59,141 nt of DNA from SURF-21 sp964510515 (GCA_964510515.1 CAZEAU010000016.1:1-59141); one strand, 5' to 3'; numbered from the stretch's first letter, positions 1-7,275 are shown. Notes: a model not told the origin generated them from the sequence alone. A program made the numbers and translations.

Positions 1-53
1 CCGATATGGTAGTCCAGACCGCTAAGAATTTACAGACAGTTTAGGACGTGGCC

Positions 54-148
54 TGGCACTTCGGAGGGTTGACCCCAGAAGGGACAAAAGGGGGCGCCAG
101 TTATGGCACTTCGGAGGGTTGACCCCGGAAGGGACACCCGGAAGGGAC
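54..148. repeat. 32-bp direct repeat plus partial third copy
   Basis: A 32-bp unit beginning TGGCACTTCGGAGGG occurs at 54-85 and again at 104-135 with one difference (A to G), a spacing of 50 bp. The last part (CCGGAAGGGAC) recurs at 138-148. No coding potential is apparent in 1-289. The unit contains GGGTTGACCCC, so each copy is itself partly self-complementary. It may be a REP-like or decayed mobile-element end; its origin is unknown. Confidence 0.75.
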
Positions 149-160
149 GTTGGGGAATGC

Positions 161-193
161 AATAAGGGGAGCCCTGGGGCGGCCCCCCTTATT
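161..193. terminator. hairpin downstream of the secreted molybdopterin-fold gene
   Basis: AATAAGGGG (161-169) is perfectly complementary to CCCCTTATT (185-193), with an inner GCCC/GGGC pair. It lies about 100 bases beyond the stop of the minus-strand gene ending at 290. There is no long T-run, so terminator function is likely but not certain. Confidence 0.45.
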
Positions 194-289
194 GTGTGGG
201 AGGAACTTCACAGCCGGACTTGGCCCAGCTGATTTATTCGCTTATCCCTTACCTGTCGTTCCGTCCTTTCTCCTCGCTCTCCGGCGCCT

Positions 290-2782
290 TTACCAGGCCG
301 AGTAGCCGGTGGAGCAGCTGCCTTCCACGCGGCCGTTCCAGTACACCGCCCTCTCGACCACGATGGGCGCGCTGGAGCGCACGATGGTGGAGACGTCGTA
401 GGTCTCGCCTATCGCCTCGCCCACGTTGATGGACGTCCGATTGCCCTTCTCCAGCACCAGGGGATCCATGACCACGGCCCCACTCTCGGTCTGATAGGTG
501 ATGCAGACCTCGGCGTCACAGTCGCTGGGGTTCTGCAGGAGCACCCAGGTCTCGAACCCGCCCGCGGTGGCCCCTTCGGCGAGATAGGCCCTGAACTTGG
601 CCTGCTTCTGACCGTGGGCGCCGTGGCCGCCACTCTTGCCGTTCCAGTACATGGCGCGCTCGGCGATGACCCCCTTGTCCGAGGTCACCTCGGTGGAGAC
701 ATCGAAGTCGGTCACATAATCGACCAGGTTGAAGGAATGGCGCGAGTTGGCCGGGATGGCGAAGTCCTTGGCCCCCTCCTTGACTCCTTCCGAGGTGTTG
801 AAGGTCAGGGTGACCTTGGCCTCCTCGTCGCCCGGGTTCTGCACCAGCACCCAGGTCTCGAAGATGCCCGCCGTGGCGCCCTCGGCCAGCAGCCAGCGGT
901 CGGCCATCTCCGTCACGCCCATCTCGCAATGCCCCGCCCTGCGCGCGTTCCAGTACACGGAGCGCTCGGCGATGATGGGCTGGTCCGCATCCAGCATGGT
1001 GGAGACGTCCCAGGTGTCGGCGACGCCGTCCTCGGCCAGATTGATGTTCTTGCGGGACTTGGCGGGCACCACCACATCGGCGCCCTCCTTCGGCCCCTCG
1101 TCCGTCATATAGGTGACCTTGACATTGGCCGCCTCGTCGCCCGGGTTCTGCAGCAGCACCCAGGTCTCGAAGCCCTGGGCCTCGCCCGTGCAGCCCTCGG
1201 CTAGATACCACTTGCCCGCGGCGGGGGCGTTAACGCCCGAGGCGCAGTGGCCGCCTATCTTATCGTTCCAGTACATGGCGCGCTCCACCAGCAGGGAGTC
1301 GCCGTGATAGCCCTCCACCCGCGTGGAGACGTTCTTGCCCTCGCCGATTTCACCATTGACGAGGATGGTGGTGCGGCTGCGCGCGGGGGCTTCATACTTC
1401 TTCTGCTGGGGCTCCTCGCCCTCGATGAAGTAATCCACGATGACCTGCGTGTTCCAGGGATTGGGGTTGGCTATGGAGAGATAGGTCTCGAAGCCGAACC
1501 CGGTGCATCCCTCGGCGAAGAACCACTCGTCGGGCACATTGCTCGCGTCGATGGCTCCGCAGAAGATCACGCGGTCGGAGGGTATCTTCGTGGCGTCGGG
1601 GCCGGGGTCCTTGCCCATGGGCGCCACCTCGACGACGCGCGTATTCTTGAGCCACTTGCTCTTATTGGTGTCGTCGGGGTCAGCCTGGGGCTTGATCTGC
1701 TTAATGGGCCCCTCGCCGCCCGCATTCTTTTCTACCGTGCCATCAGGCAAGCGCTTCTCGGGCGACATATCGTCACCTTCGATGTCCCAGGCGAGCATAA
1801 ACTTGAGGTCGCCTGGATACGCTTTCCTGATATCCTCCAGCGGCCATGCATCCTTCCATCCCCATCCGTCAGCCGCGAGGAAGGTCACATCGCTGGCCGT
1901 CTTCTGCAGGCCGATCACGTTATCCAGGAGATAATCCGCCAAGATGCCCGTGCATTCGGAATCGCCCGTTATGCCGACATTGTTCTTCCAGGAATAGGTG
2001 GCCGTGACGGGGTTGATGCACTTCAGCTGGTCCACGGTGAGCGTCTTGCGGTTGAGGATGTTTCCGTAAACGATGATCTCGCCCTCGGGTATCTTCTTGG
2101 GGTCGATGGCCGGGATGCCCGGGTGCTGTGGCAGCACCTCGATGGCTCTAACCTTCTGCACCGCCAACTGCCAGTTGGGCGTCCCCGCGCCACTGGGGCT
2201 GTACTCCTCGCTGCGCGGGTCGGGTCCCTCTACCTTCTGCGGCACGATCAGGCGGAAGGGCCCCTCATTGCCGTCAAGCACCCGGTCCGCGGGCTCGGGG
2301 TCCACCCAGGGCGCGCCCGTCGGGTCGGGCTTATTGATGTTGTATTCGCTGTCCGGCCCGGCCTTCCAGGCCAGCAGGGACGGCAGGCCTCGGGGGTTGC
2401 TATAGCCCCGCATCTGCTCCATGTCCAGGGTGACGGAATAGCCATCGACGGCGTAGAATTTGAAGCCGGTGGTGTTGTCTGCGAAGCCCACTTCCTGCTC
2501 GAGCAGGTAGGAGAGGTCCACGCCCTCCCAGTCCTGCTCGAAGTAGCTATAGGGCGCAGAGTTCTTGGCGCAGGTGTAATGGCCTCCCCACAGCTCCCCG
2601 TGCACATTGCGCATGGACTTGAGCTCGGCCTCGCTGAAGCTGCGGTAGTTGGGGGAGGCCGCTGAAACGGCGTCCGCCCGGAACTCACCCGCGGAAGCGG
2701 CGGGCGTCGAGGCCGCCGCCAGGGGCGCGATGAGCGCCAGGCACAGCAGGGCCCCCACCATGATGATCAGGAATCTTCGCAT
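290..2782 (-). CDS. Secreted protein: two sulfite-oxidase-type (molybdopterin-fold) domains plus four YLAEG-type repeats
   Basis: An 830-residue exported protein. Residues 1-25 form a signal peptide ending AAAS. Residues about 46-225 and 232-400 each resemble the oxidoreductase molybdopterin-binding fold (patterns such as WEGVDLSYLLEQ, VDGYSVTLDMEQ and FRLIVPQ). Residues about 415-830 hold four copies of a roughly 100-residue module (LAEG, FETWVLLQNPGDE, PAKSR, DVST, AERSVYWN). The modules look like extracellular beta-sandwich repeats. The fold alone does not prove cofactor binding: a cysteine (YTCAKN) is near the expected position in domain 1 only. The start is chosen by AAGGAGAGAAG directly before ATG. 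The gene has a long structured leader with a promoter and terminator and is divergent from a related operon. The substrate is unknown. Confidence 0.8.
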   Translation of the reverse strand: MRRFLIIMVGALLCLALIAPLAAASTPAASAGEFRADAVSAASPNYRSFSEAELKSMRNVHGELWGGHYTCAKNSAPYSYFEQDWEGVDLSYLLEQEVGFADNTTGFKFYAVDGYSVTLDMEQMRGYSNPRGLPSLLAWKAGPDSEYNINKPDPTGAPWVDPEPADRVLDGNEGPFRLIVPQKVEGPDPRSEEYSPSGAGTPNWQLAVQKVRAIEVLPQHPGIPAIDPKKIPEGEIIVYGNILNRKTLTVDQLKCINPVTATYSWKNNVGITGDSECTGILADYLLDNVIGLQKTASDVTFLAADGWGWKDAWPLEDIRKAYPGDLKFMLAWDIEGDDMSPEKRLPDGTVEKNAGGEGPIKQIKPQADPDDTNKSKWLKNTRVVEVAPMGKDPGPDATKIPSDRVIFCGAIDASNVPDEWFFAEGCTGFGFETYLSIANPNPWNTQVIVDYFIEGEEPQQKKYEAPARSRTTILVNGEIGEGKNVSTRVEGYHGDSLLVERAMYWNDKIGGHCASGVNAPAAGKWYLAEGCTGEAQGFETWVLLQNPGDEAANVKVTYMTDEGPKEGADVVVPAKSRKNINLAEDGVADTWDVSTMLDADQPIIAERSVYWNARRAGHCEMGVTEMADRWLLAEGATAGIFETWVLVQNPGDEEAKVTLTFNTSEGVKEGAKDFAIPANSRHSFNLVDYVTDFDVSTEVTSDKGVIAERAMYWNGKSGGHGAHGQKQAKFRAYLAEGATAGGFETWVLLQNPSDCDAEVCITYQTESGAVVMDPLVLEKGNRTSINVGEAIGETYDVSTIVRSSAPIVVERAVYWNGRVEGSCSTGYSAW

Positions 2783-2852
2783 CTTCTCTCCTTCCTCCCT
2801 CGCATCGGTCGATGTTCGAAAGTGCCGTCAGCCATATACAAATAAAGAGAAA

Positions 2853-2878
2853 CCGCCCCCCCGCGCTTGGAGGGGCGG
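2853..2878 (-). terminator. second hairpin in the leader of the secreted gene
   Basis: On the minus strand CCGCCCC (2878-2872) pairs with GGGGCGG (2859-2853), followed by TTTCTCTTT. It lies between the main leader terminator and the ribosome-binding site, so it may be a back-up terminator or an expression-platform element. Confidence 0.35.
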
Positions 2879-2887
2879 CATAGAGCG

Positions 2888-2921
2888 AAAAAGGAGCGTC
2901 CGCCCCATGAGGAAAGGACGC
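2888..2921 (-). terminator. intrinsic terminator in the leader (expression platform A)
   Basis: On the minus strand GCGTCC (2921-2916) pairs with GGACGC (2901-2896), with a small inner CC/GG stem, followed by TCCTTTTT (2895-2888). It stands 10 bases after the conserved leader RNA motif and about 105 bases before the start codon. This is the layout of a transcription-attenuating riboswitch. Confidence 0.65.
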
Positions 2922-2931
2922 CTCTTGCCCC

Positions 2932-3030
2932 GGTCTCCCTTTCCAAGCACGGGAGGCAGAACCGTTTCCAATCCTACCCTTTCGGCAGCCCTCCTTAGCT
3001 TTCGCCTTAGGATGAGCGGCTCGGAAAACC
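2932..3030 (-). promoter_or_regulatory. conserved leader RNA motif, copy A (candidate Moco/Tuco-like or new riboswitch)
   Basis: This 99-nt segment between the promoter and terminator of the 290-2782 gene aligns without gaps to copy B (3483-3581). The inner 83 bases share 58 identities, including TGGAAACGG and TCCCGTGCTTGGAAA. The closing helix GGTTTTCC (3030-3023) with GGGAGACC (2939-2932) is kept in copy B by different base pairs. An inner helix also shows swaps (3017/2988 is G-C here and C-G in B; 3012/2992 is U-A here and C-G in B). CCTCCCGTGCTTGGAAAGG resembles the 3' element I remember from molybdenum-cofactor riboswitches; the 5' half does not match clearly. A regulatory RNA is well supported; the ligand is inference. 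Confidence 0.65.
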
Positions 3031-3062
3031 ATACGCCTGCTCTTTTAAAAGCATACGCCTGC
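3030..3062 (-). repeat. 11-bp direct repeats just downstream of the -10 box
   Basis: GCAGGCGTATG occurs at 3062-3052 and again at 3040-3030 (minus strand), exactly 22 bp apart, i.e. two helical turns. They start directly after the -10 box of promoter A, a position suited to a repressor operator. The second copy abuts the leader RNA motif. Confidence 0.5.
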
Positions 3063-3091
3063 TATTTATCATCACTTTTCACCCTTGTCAA
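3063..3091 (-). promoter_or_regulatory. sigma70-type promoter of the secreted molybdopterin-fold gene
   Basis: On the minus strand TTGACA (3091-3086) is followed after 17 bp by TAAATA (3068-3063), preceded by TG at the extended -10 position. The predicted transcript would begin near 3056, so it would have a leader of about 270 nt containing the RNA motif and terminators. Confidence 0.6.
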
Positions 3092-3204
3092 GTCATGCCG
3101 GAGGTCGGAACGCCCCCCTCATAGCGGCCGCCGCACCGCCTCGGCAGGCGCTTCGCGGAGAGAGAAAAGCCGTGGGGCCGCCCCTGGGTCCGGGATACGC
3201 AAAC

Positions 3205-3376
3205 CGGCGCACGGCCGGGACGGGCCGAAGGAGGCGGGGGCGGCGGACATGGGCCGCGATGCGGCGGTCGGCGCACGGCCGGGACGGGCCGAAGGAGGCG
3301 GGGGCGGCGGACATGGGCCGCGATGCGGCGGTCGGCGCACGGCCGGGACGGGCCGAAGGAGGCGGGGGCGGGCGGC
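3205..3376. repeat. 64-bp tandem repeat, about 2.7 copies
   Basis: Units beginning CGGCGCACGGCCGGGACGGG start at 3205, 3269 and 3333, an exact 64-bp period; the third is cut short near 3376. The array lies in the divergent intergenic region between two regulated leaders and carries no supported gene. Reading frames across it are artefacts of repeated GC-rich sequence. Confidence 0.85.
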
Positions 3377-3440
3377 ATATGCTCGCGGCGTGATCAGGGC
3401 GAGACATGGGTGCCGAGAATCGGCACGCTGCCCGCCTGTC

Positions 3441-3475
3441 TTGACACCACGGCGGTGCTCCATGCTATCTTGACA
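3441..3475 (+). promoter_or_regulatory. probable promoter of the tungstate/molybdopterin-fold operon
   Basis: TTGACA at 3441-3446 is followed by TATCTT at 3466-3471 (19 bp) or GCTATC (17 bp). A second TTGACA at 3470-3475 overlaps the -10 region. A start near 3477 would place the RNA motif (3483) at the very 5' end of the transcript. Confidence 0.45.
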
Positions 3476-3482
3476 GCGGAAA

Positions 3483-3581
3483 CGCTCTCCGAGCCCCTTG
3501 CCCTAAAGCCGCGGCCACGGGGAGGGGCCGACAGGGTTCGTCTGGAAACGGGCGGGCTTCCCGTGCTTGGAAAGGAGGGTG
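3483..3581 (+). promoter_or_regulatory. conserved leader RNA motif, copy B, enclosing the ribosome-binding site
   Basis: This has the same length (99 nt) and the same helices as copy A. The closing helix pairs 3483-3490 (CGCTCTCC) with 3574-3581 (GGAGGGTG), and the GGAGG in that 3' strand is the ribosome-binding site of the gene starting at 3583. Forming the motif would hide the site, so control is predicted at translation. No terminator follows. Compensatory changes relative to copy A occur in at least three closing-stem pairs and two inner pairs. Ligand unproven; tungsten or molybdenum cofactor, or the oxyanions, are suggested by the genes controlled. Confidence 0.65.
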
Positions 3582-3582
3582 C

Positions 3583-5112
3583 ATGGGAAAAAAATCCATC
3601 CTGCTCACAATCATTGCCGTGCTGCTCCTGGCCGCATCCATTTCCCTTTTCGTGGTGCGCCAGGTGGGTTCCCGCGACTACGTGGTGGCCACCTACGACG
3701 AGGTCCTGGAGATGCCGGCCACCCGCGCCGTCTATCGCAGCATCAACAACTGGGAGACGGTGGAGGACACCGGGTTCGAGGGGGTCCCGCTCTATACCTT
3801 TCTGGAGAAGGTGGGAGTGAAGAGCGACGAGGCCGAGGTCAAGCTGATGGCGCCGGACGAGTATTTCTGGCCGGCGGTGGGCACCGTGCTCACTTTGTCC
3901 GACCTCAAGCAGGCCAACGCGGACGGGCTCTACCCCCTGCTGGCCTGGGAGGTCGAAGGCGACATCATGCAGCCGGAGCCGCGGGGCTCCGGACCCTTGA
4001 GGCTGGTGATGCCGCAGTACTGGGAGGAACATGTGAACAAGCCCTCCTGGGTCTCCAACCTCAGGCTGATCGAGATCGGCCCCGTGGAGGAGGGAATCGA
4101 GGCCCCGGACGCGACCACGGTGCCGGTTGACGAGATATGGATCTACGGTGACGTCCCCGCGGTCTTCCCCTTTTCCATCCTGATTCCGATCGTCCTGCTT
4201 CTGGCGGGCATAGCCGCGCTGGTCGAGGGCCTGATCCTGCATATGAGCGGGAGGAGGAAGGGGCGCGGGGCTCCCGGGGCGGCGGCGCAGATACTGTTGC
4301 TGCTGGCGGTGGCGTCTCTGCTCATGGCCGCTTATCCCCTGCTGGCGCCGCAGCGGTGCGCCTGCCGGGCGAACCCCGGCGCCCGCACGTTCTCCATGGG
4401 TGAGCTCAGGGCCATGCCCGCCTTCTCCGCCCACTACACCTTCCTGAAATCGCAGGAGCCGTACACCTATTACGAGGCCGACTATCGCGGGGTGCCGCTC
4501 GCATACATTCTCGAGCAGAGGCTGAACCTCGCCCCGGGGGCCACCGGGGTGCAGGTGCTGGCCAGGGACGGATACAAGGTCTCGCTCTCCCTCGACCAGG
4601 TGAGGACCATTTACAGCGGGGGCCTGAAGGTGATCATCGCCTACGAGAGGGACGGCACCACGCTCGGCGGCGAGGAGAAGGGCCTGCGGCTCGTTGTGCC
4701 GCAGACCGTCCCCGGCAAAAAGGAGCAGGGAGGAGACGCCAACACCCCCCTCTGCGCGAGAAAGATCTACGCGGTGGAGGTCCTGCCCCTGGGGGCGGGA
4801 GAGCAGGCACCGGCTCCGGGCACGGTCCCCGAGGGCTCGCTGGCGGTTATCGGAGCGGTGAGCGAACCGGCCCCCGCGCCCTCGCAGCCATCCGCGCCGG
4901 ACGCCAAGCCGGAAGAGGCGGAGCCGCAAGACGGCGAGGGCCCGGAGGACGATGCGGGGGACGAGGAAGCCGCAGCGCAGCTGCAGGTCCTGCACACCCC
5001 GGAGGGCGCCTTCTACGCGAGCCGGCTGGTGTCATCCTCGCTGCGGCTGCAGCCCCTGGAGGCGGCACTGCCCCTCTCCTGCCTGGTCAGCTGCATCCTG
5101 GAGGCATCATGA
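3583..5112 (+). CDS. Membrane protein with two extracytoplasmic molybdopterin-fold domains
   Basis: A 509-residue protein. Residues 5-25 form an N-terminal membrane anchor. Residues about 28-185 form a first sulfite-oxidase-type fold (FEGVPLYTFLEKVGV, LLAWEVEGD, GPLRLVMPQYW). Residues about 190-255 contain two membrane helices. Residues about 265-420 form a second such domain (YRGVPLAYILEQ, GLRLVVPQ). A Pro/Glu/Ala-rich tail follows. Neither domain shows a cysteine at the usual metal-ligand position, so it may bind a cofactor without catalysis, or neither. It is the first gene of an operon whose next start overlaps its stop (ATGA). Its ribosome-binding site lies inside leader RNA motif B. Confidence 0.75.
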   Translation: MGKKSILLTIIAVLLLAASISLFVVRQVGSRDYVVATYDEVLEMPATRAVYRSINNWETVEDTGFEGVPLYTFLEKVGVKSDEAEVKLMAPDEYFWPAVGTVLTLSDLKQANADGLYPLLAWEVEGDIMQPEPRGSGPLRLVMPQYWEEHVNKPSWVSNLRLIEIGPVEEGIEAPDATTVPVDEIWIYGDVPAVFPFSILIPIVLLLAGIAALVEGLILHMSGRRKGRGAPGAAAQILLLLAVASLLMAAYPLLAPQRCACRANPGARTFSMGELRAMPAFSAHYTFLKSQEPYTYYEADYRGVPLAYILEQRLNLAPGATGVQVLARDGYKVSLSLDQVRTIYSGGLKVIIAYERDGTTLGGEEKGLRLVVPQTVPGKKEQGGDANTPLCARKIYAVEVLPLGAGEQAPAPGTVPEGSLAVIGAVSEPAPAPSQPSAPDAKPEEAEPQDGEGPEDDAGDEEAAAQLQVLHTPEGAFYASRLVSSSLRLQPLEAALPLSCLVSCILEAS

Positions 5113-5657
5113 GCATCATGAACAAGAACACATATGGAAGAGCGTCAACCCTCGCCGTGCTGGCGCTCGCCTGCTGCCTGGTGCTGGCGGCGGGCGGCTG
5201 CGGGAAGAAGGAGGAGGCGTCGCGCTTCCTGCCGAGCGAGAAGCTCCTCGAGGGCATGTACGAGGCGTGCAGGAGCATAGAGATCTCCGACCCCGCCGGG
5301 GAGCGCCCGGAGGTGGATACGGAGGAGATCAAGTCCCTGAACCAGGTAGAGGTCGATGCCCTCCTGGTGAGGTCGAACGGCATGGCCAAGCCGGGGGTGT
5401 GGTCCGGGGCGAGCCTTTCCGACATCCTGCAAAGCCGGGGCGTGGAGGGCCCGTTCGTCGAGGTACGATTGGAGGCCTGGGACGGGTACGTGGCCAAGGT
5501 CCCCTATGAGATGGCCATGCTGCCCGACACCATCCTGGCCTGGGAGGAGAACGGCGTCCCCTTGCCCGAGGAACAGGGCCCGGTGAGGCTGGTCGTGGGC
5601 AGCGAGGACGGCTTCTTCTGGATACACCGCATCACCCGCATGGAGATCGTGCGATGA
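5109..5657 (+). CDS. Lipoprotein with one molybdopterin-fold domain
   Basis: A 182-residue protein with a lipoprotein signal peptide (lipobox AAGGC near residue 29). The rest is a single compact sulfite-oxidase-type fold: WSGASLSDILQSRGV, a substrate-loop-like LEAWDGYVAKVP, ILAWEENGVPLPEEQGPVRL and a C-terminal IHRITRMEIV strand. No candidate metal-ligand cysteine is seen. It overlaps the preceding gene and the following TupA gene by ATGA junctions, so the three are translationally coupled. Likely an extracytoplasmic cofactor- or oxyanion-related binding protein; exact role unknown. Confidence 0.75.
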   Translation: MSIMNKNTYGRASTLAVLALACCLVLAAGGCGKKEEASRFLPSEKLLEGMYEACRSIEISDPAGERPEVDTEEIKSLNQVEVDALLVRSNGMAKPGVWSGASLSDILQSRGVEGPFVEVRLEAWDGYVAKVPYEMAMLPDTILAWEENGVPLPEEQGPVRLVVGSEDGFFWIHRITRMEIVR

Positions 5658-6520
5658 GGGGGAGGGCCCCGGGCGCGCTGTGCGCCCTTTTTCTCGCCCT
5701 CCTGTTGGCGGCGGCGGCCCTCGTTGCGGGGCTCGGCGGCTGCGGGTCCTCCGGCATACGCGAGGAGGACAGGGGCGAGCTCATCCTCGCCACCACCACC
5801 AGCGTGCTCGATTCCGGCCTCCTCGATGTGCTGGTGGAGCGCTTCGAGAAGGACAATCCCTACCGCGTGAAGGCGGTGGCCGTGGGCAGCGGCGCCGCCC
5901 TGCTCATGGCCATGCAGGGCGAGGCCGACGTCGCCCTCACCCATGAGCCCAAGGCGGAGAGGGATTTCATGGAGGCCGGATACGGCGAGAGCCACCGCGA
6001 GGTCATGTACAACGATTTCATCCTCGTGGCCCCCCCTTCCGACCCGGCGGGGATCAGGGGCATGGAGGACGCGGCCCTGGCCTTCACCCGCATCGCCGAG
6101 AACGAAAGCCTGTTCCTTTCCCGTGGGGACGCCTCCGGCACCCACGCCATGGAGTTGGGCATGTGGGAGCAGGCGGGCATCGAGCCGCAGGGGGACTGGT
6201 ACCGCGAGAGCGGGCAGGGCATGGGCTATACCCTGAGGATGGCCGAGGACGACGGCACCTATACCCTTACCGACCGCGCCACCTTCATCGTCCTGGACGA
6301 GGCGCTCGACCTCGAGGTCATGGTCGAGGGGGACTCCCGGCTGCTCAACATCTACTCGGTCACCGTCACCAGCCCCGCCATGTTCCCGGATGTCAACGTC
6401 CAGGGAGCCCGCGACTTCGCCGCCTTCCTCTTCGCCCCGGCCACGCGGAAGCTGATCGAGAGCTTCGGGGTGAAGGATTACGGCCGCCACCTCTTCTACC
6501 TCTTCGATCAGGGGGACTAG
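5654..6520 (+). CDS. tupA: TupA-like tungstate/molybdate-binding lipoprotein
   Basis: A 288-residue periplasmic-type binding protein. It has a lipobox (GLGGC near residue 32), then the family signature ATTTSVLDSGLLDVLV at the N-terminal strand, VGSGAALLMAMQGEADVALTH, and SRGDASGTHAMELGMW near residues 155-170. All are typical of TupA/WtpA-like oxyanion receptors. TupA proteins normally feed a TupBC ABC transporter; no permease or ATPase gene is in this window, so the receptor is an orphan here or works with components elsewhere. The start overlaps the preceding stop (ATGA). The context of molybdopterin-fold proteins and a Mop protein fits tungstate or molybdate handling. Confidence 0.85.
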   Translation: MRGRAPGALCALFLALLLAAAALVAGLGGCGSSGIREEDRGELILATTTSVLDSGLLDVLVERFEKDNPYRVKAVAVGSGAALLMAMQGEADVALTHEPKAERDFMEAGYGESHREVMYNDFILVAPPSDPAGIRGMEDAALAFTRIAENESLFLSRGDASGTHAMELGMWEQAGIEPQGDWYRESGQGMGYTLRMAEDDGTYTLTDRATFIVLDEALDLEVMVEGDSRLLNIYSVTVTSPAMFPDVNVQGARDFAAFLFAPATRKLIESFGVKDYGRHLFYLFDQGD

Positions 6521-6629
6521 CGGACGCGGAAGCGGCGCACACGGCACCGTCCCGGCCCCCGCGTGTTTAAAGGCGACCCCCGGAGGGAAACACTACTCAT
6601 GAGGAAAGCTCGTAGAGAGGAGGCATGAG

Positions 6630-6839
6630 ATGAAGATCAGCGCCAGGAACGTCATCAAGGGCAAGGTCAAGGCGGTCGCCCCCGGCGCCGTCAACACCGA
6701 GGTCAAGGTGGAGCTGCCCGGCGGGGACGAGATGGTGTCCATCATCACCAAGACTTCCGCCGAAGCGCTGGGACTGGCCGAGGGCAAGGACGTTTACGTC
6801 ATCGTCAAGGCCAGCCACGTGATGATCGGAACGGACTGA
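6630..6839 (+). CDS. Mop/TOBE-domain molybdate/tungstate-binding protein
   Basis: A 69-residue single TOBE domain (begins MKISARNVIKGKV, then VKVELPGGDEMVSIIT, with a C-terminal VIVKASHVMIG). Stand-alone domains of this kind (molbindins) form hexamers that store molybdate or tungstate in the cytoplasm. The start is set by GGAGG six bases upstream. CTCATG (6596-6601) and CATGAG (6624-6629) could fold a hairpin holding the ribosome-binding site. It sits 109 bases after the TupA-like gene on the same strand and is probably the last gene of that operon. Confidence 0.88.
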   Translation: MKISARNVIKGKVKAVAPGAVNTEVKVELPGGDEMVSIITKTSAEALGLAEGKDVYVIVKASHVMIGTD

Positions 6840-6877
6840 GCGGCGGGCGGGTTTTCGCCGCGCGGAGGAGAAAGGGG

Positions 6878-6905
6878 TTGGAAACCCGCCGCTATCTGTT
6901 ATAAT
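6878..6905 (+). promoter_or_regulatory. promoter of the RRM protein gene
   Basis: TTGGAA (6878-6883), 16-bp spacer, consensus TATAAT (6900-6905). The predicted transcript starts near 6912, giving a leader of about 80 nt that contains an intrinsic terminator. Confidence 0.65.
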
Positions 6906-6937
6906 GTGCACGTATTGGTTTTTTAGGTTAGATCTTC

Positions 6938-6973
6938 GTCTTCCCGAGGAGACCGTATCCTCGGGATTTTTTT
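6938..6973 (+). terminator. leader terminator/attenuator upstream of the RRM gene, with competing hairpin
   Basis: TCCCGAGGA (6942-6950) pairs perfectly with TCCTCGGGA (6958-6966) and is followed by seven T residues (6967-6973). It lies after the gene's own promoter and only 21 bases before the start codon, so it should attenuate the RRM gene. An alternative hairpin, GTCTTC (6938-6943) with GGAGAC (6948-6953), uses part of the same 5' arm and could act as an antiterminator. It could also terminate read-through from the Mop gene. Confidence 0.7.
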
Positions 6974-6993
6974 AGGCGAAGGAGGTGAAAGAT

Positions 6994-7266
6994 TTGAAGA
7001 TATACGTGGGAAATCTCAGTTACTCAACCAGTTCAGAGGACTTGCGGGCGCTGTTCGAGGAGTTCGGCTCGGTCGATTCGGCCGAGGTGGTCATGGACCG
7101 CAACACCAACCGCTCCAGGGGGTTCGGGTTTACGGAGATGTCGAACGGCGATGAGGCCAAGGCGGCCATCTCTGCCCTCAACGGCAAGGAGGTGGACGGC
7201 CGCGCGCTCAACGTCAGCGAGGCCAAGCCCAAGAGGACCGAGTCGAGGGACTCCTACCGCTATTGA
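6994..7266 (+). CDS. RRM-domain RNA-binding protein
   Basis: A 90-residue protein that is essentially one RNA-recognition motif: RNP2 (KIYVGNL) at residues 2-8 and RNP1 (RSRGFGFTEM) near residues 38-47, with a short basic, serine-rich tail. Such small proteins in bacteria bind RNA and are often cold-regulated. The TTG at 6994 is chosen because AAGGAGGTG (6979-6987) lies six bases before it; a GTG at 6985 would overlap the Shine-Dalgarno. The gene has its own promoter and a terminator in its leader, suggesting attenuation, perhaps by its own product. Confidence 0.88.
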   Translation: MKIYVGNLSYSTSSEDLRALFEEFGSVDSAEVVMDRNTNRSRGFGFTEMSNGDEAKAAISALNGKEVDGRALNVSEAKPKRTESRDSYRY

Positions 7267-7275
7267 CCCTTAAGG

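Noticed and set aside
2881..3100. Cobalamin, cyclic-di-GMP, TPP, SAM or ydaO riboswitch in the leader of the secreted gene
   Set aside because: None of the conserved core strings I remember for these classes is present in either copy; only the Moco-like 3' element matched.
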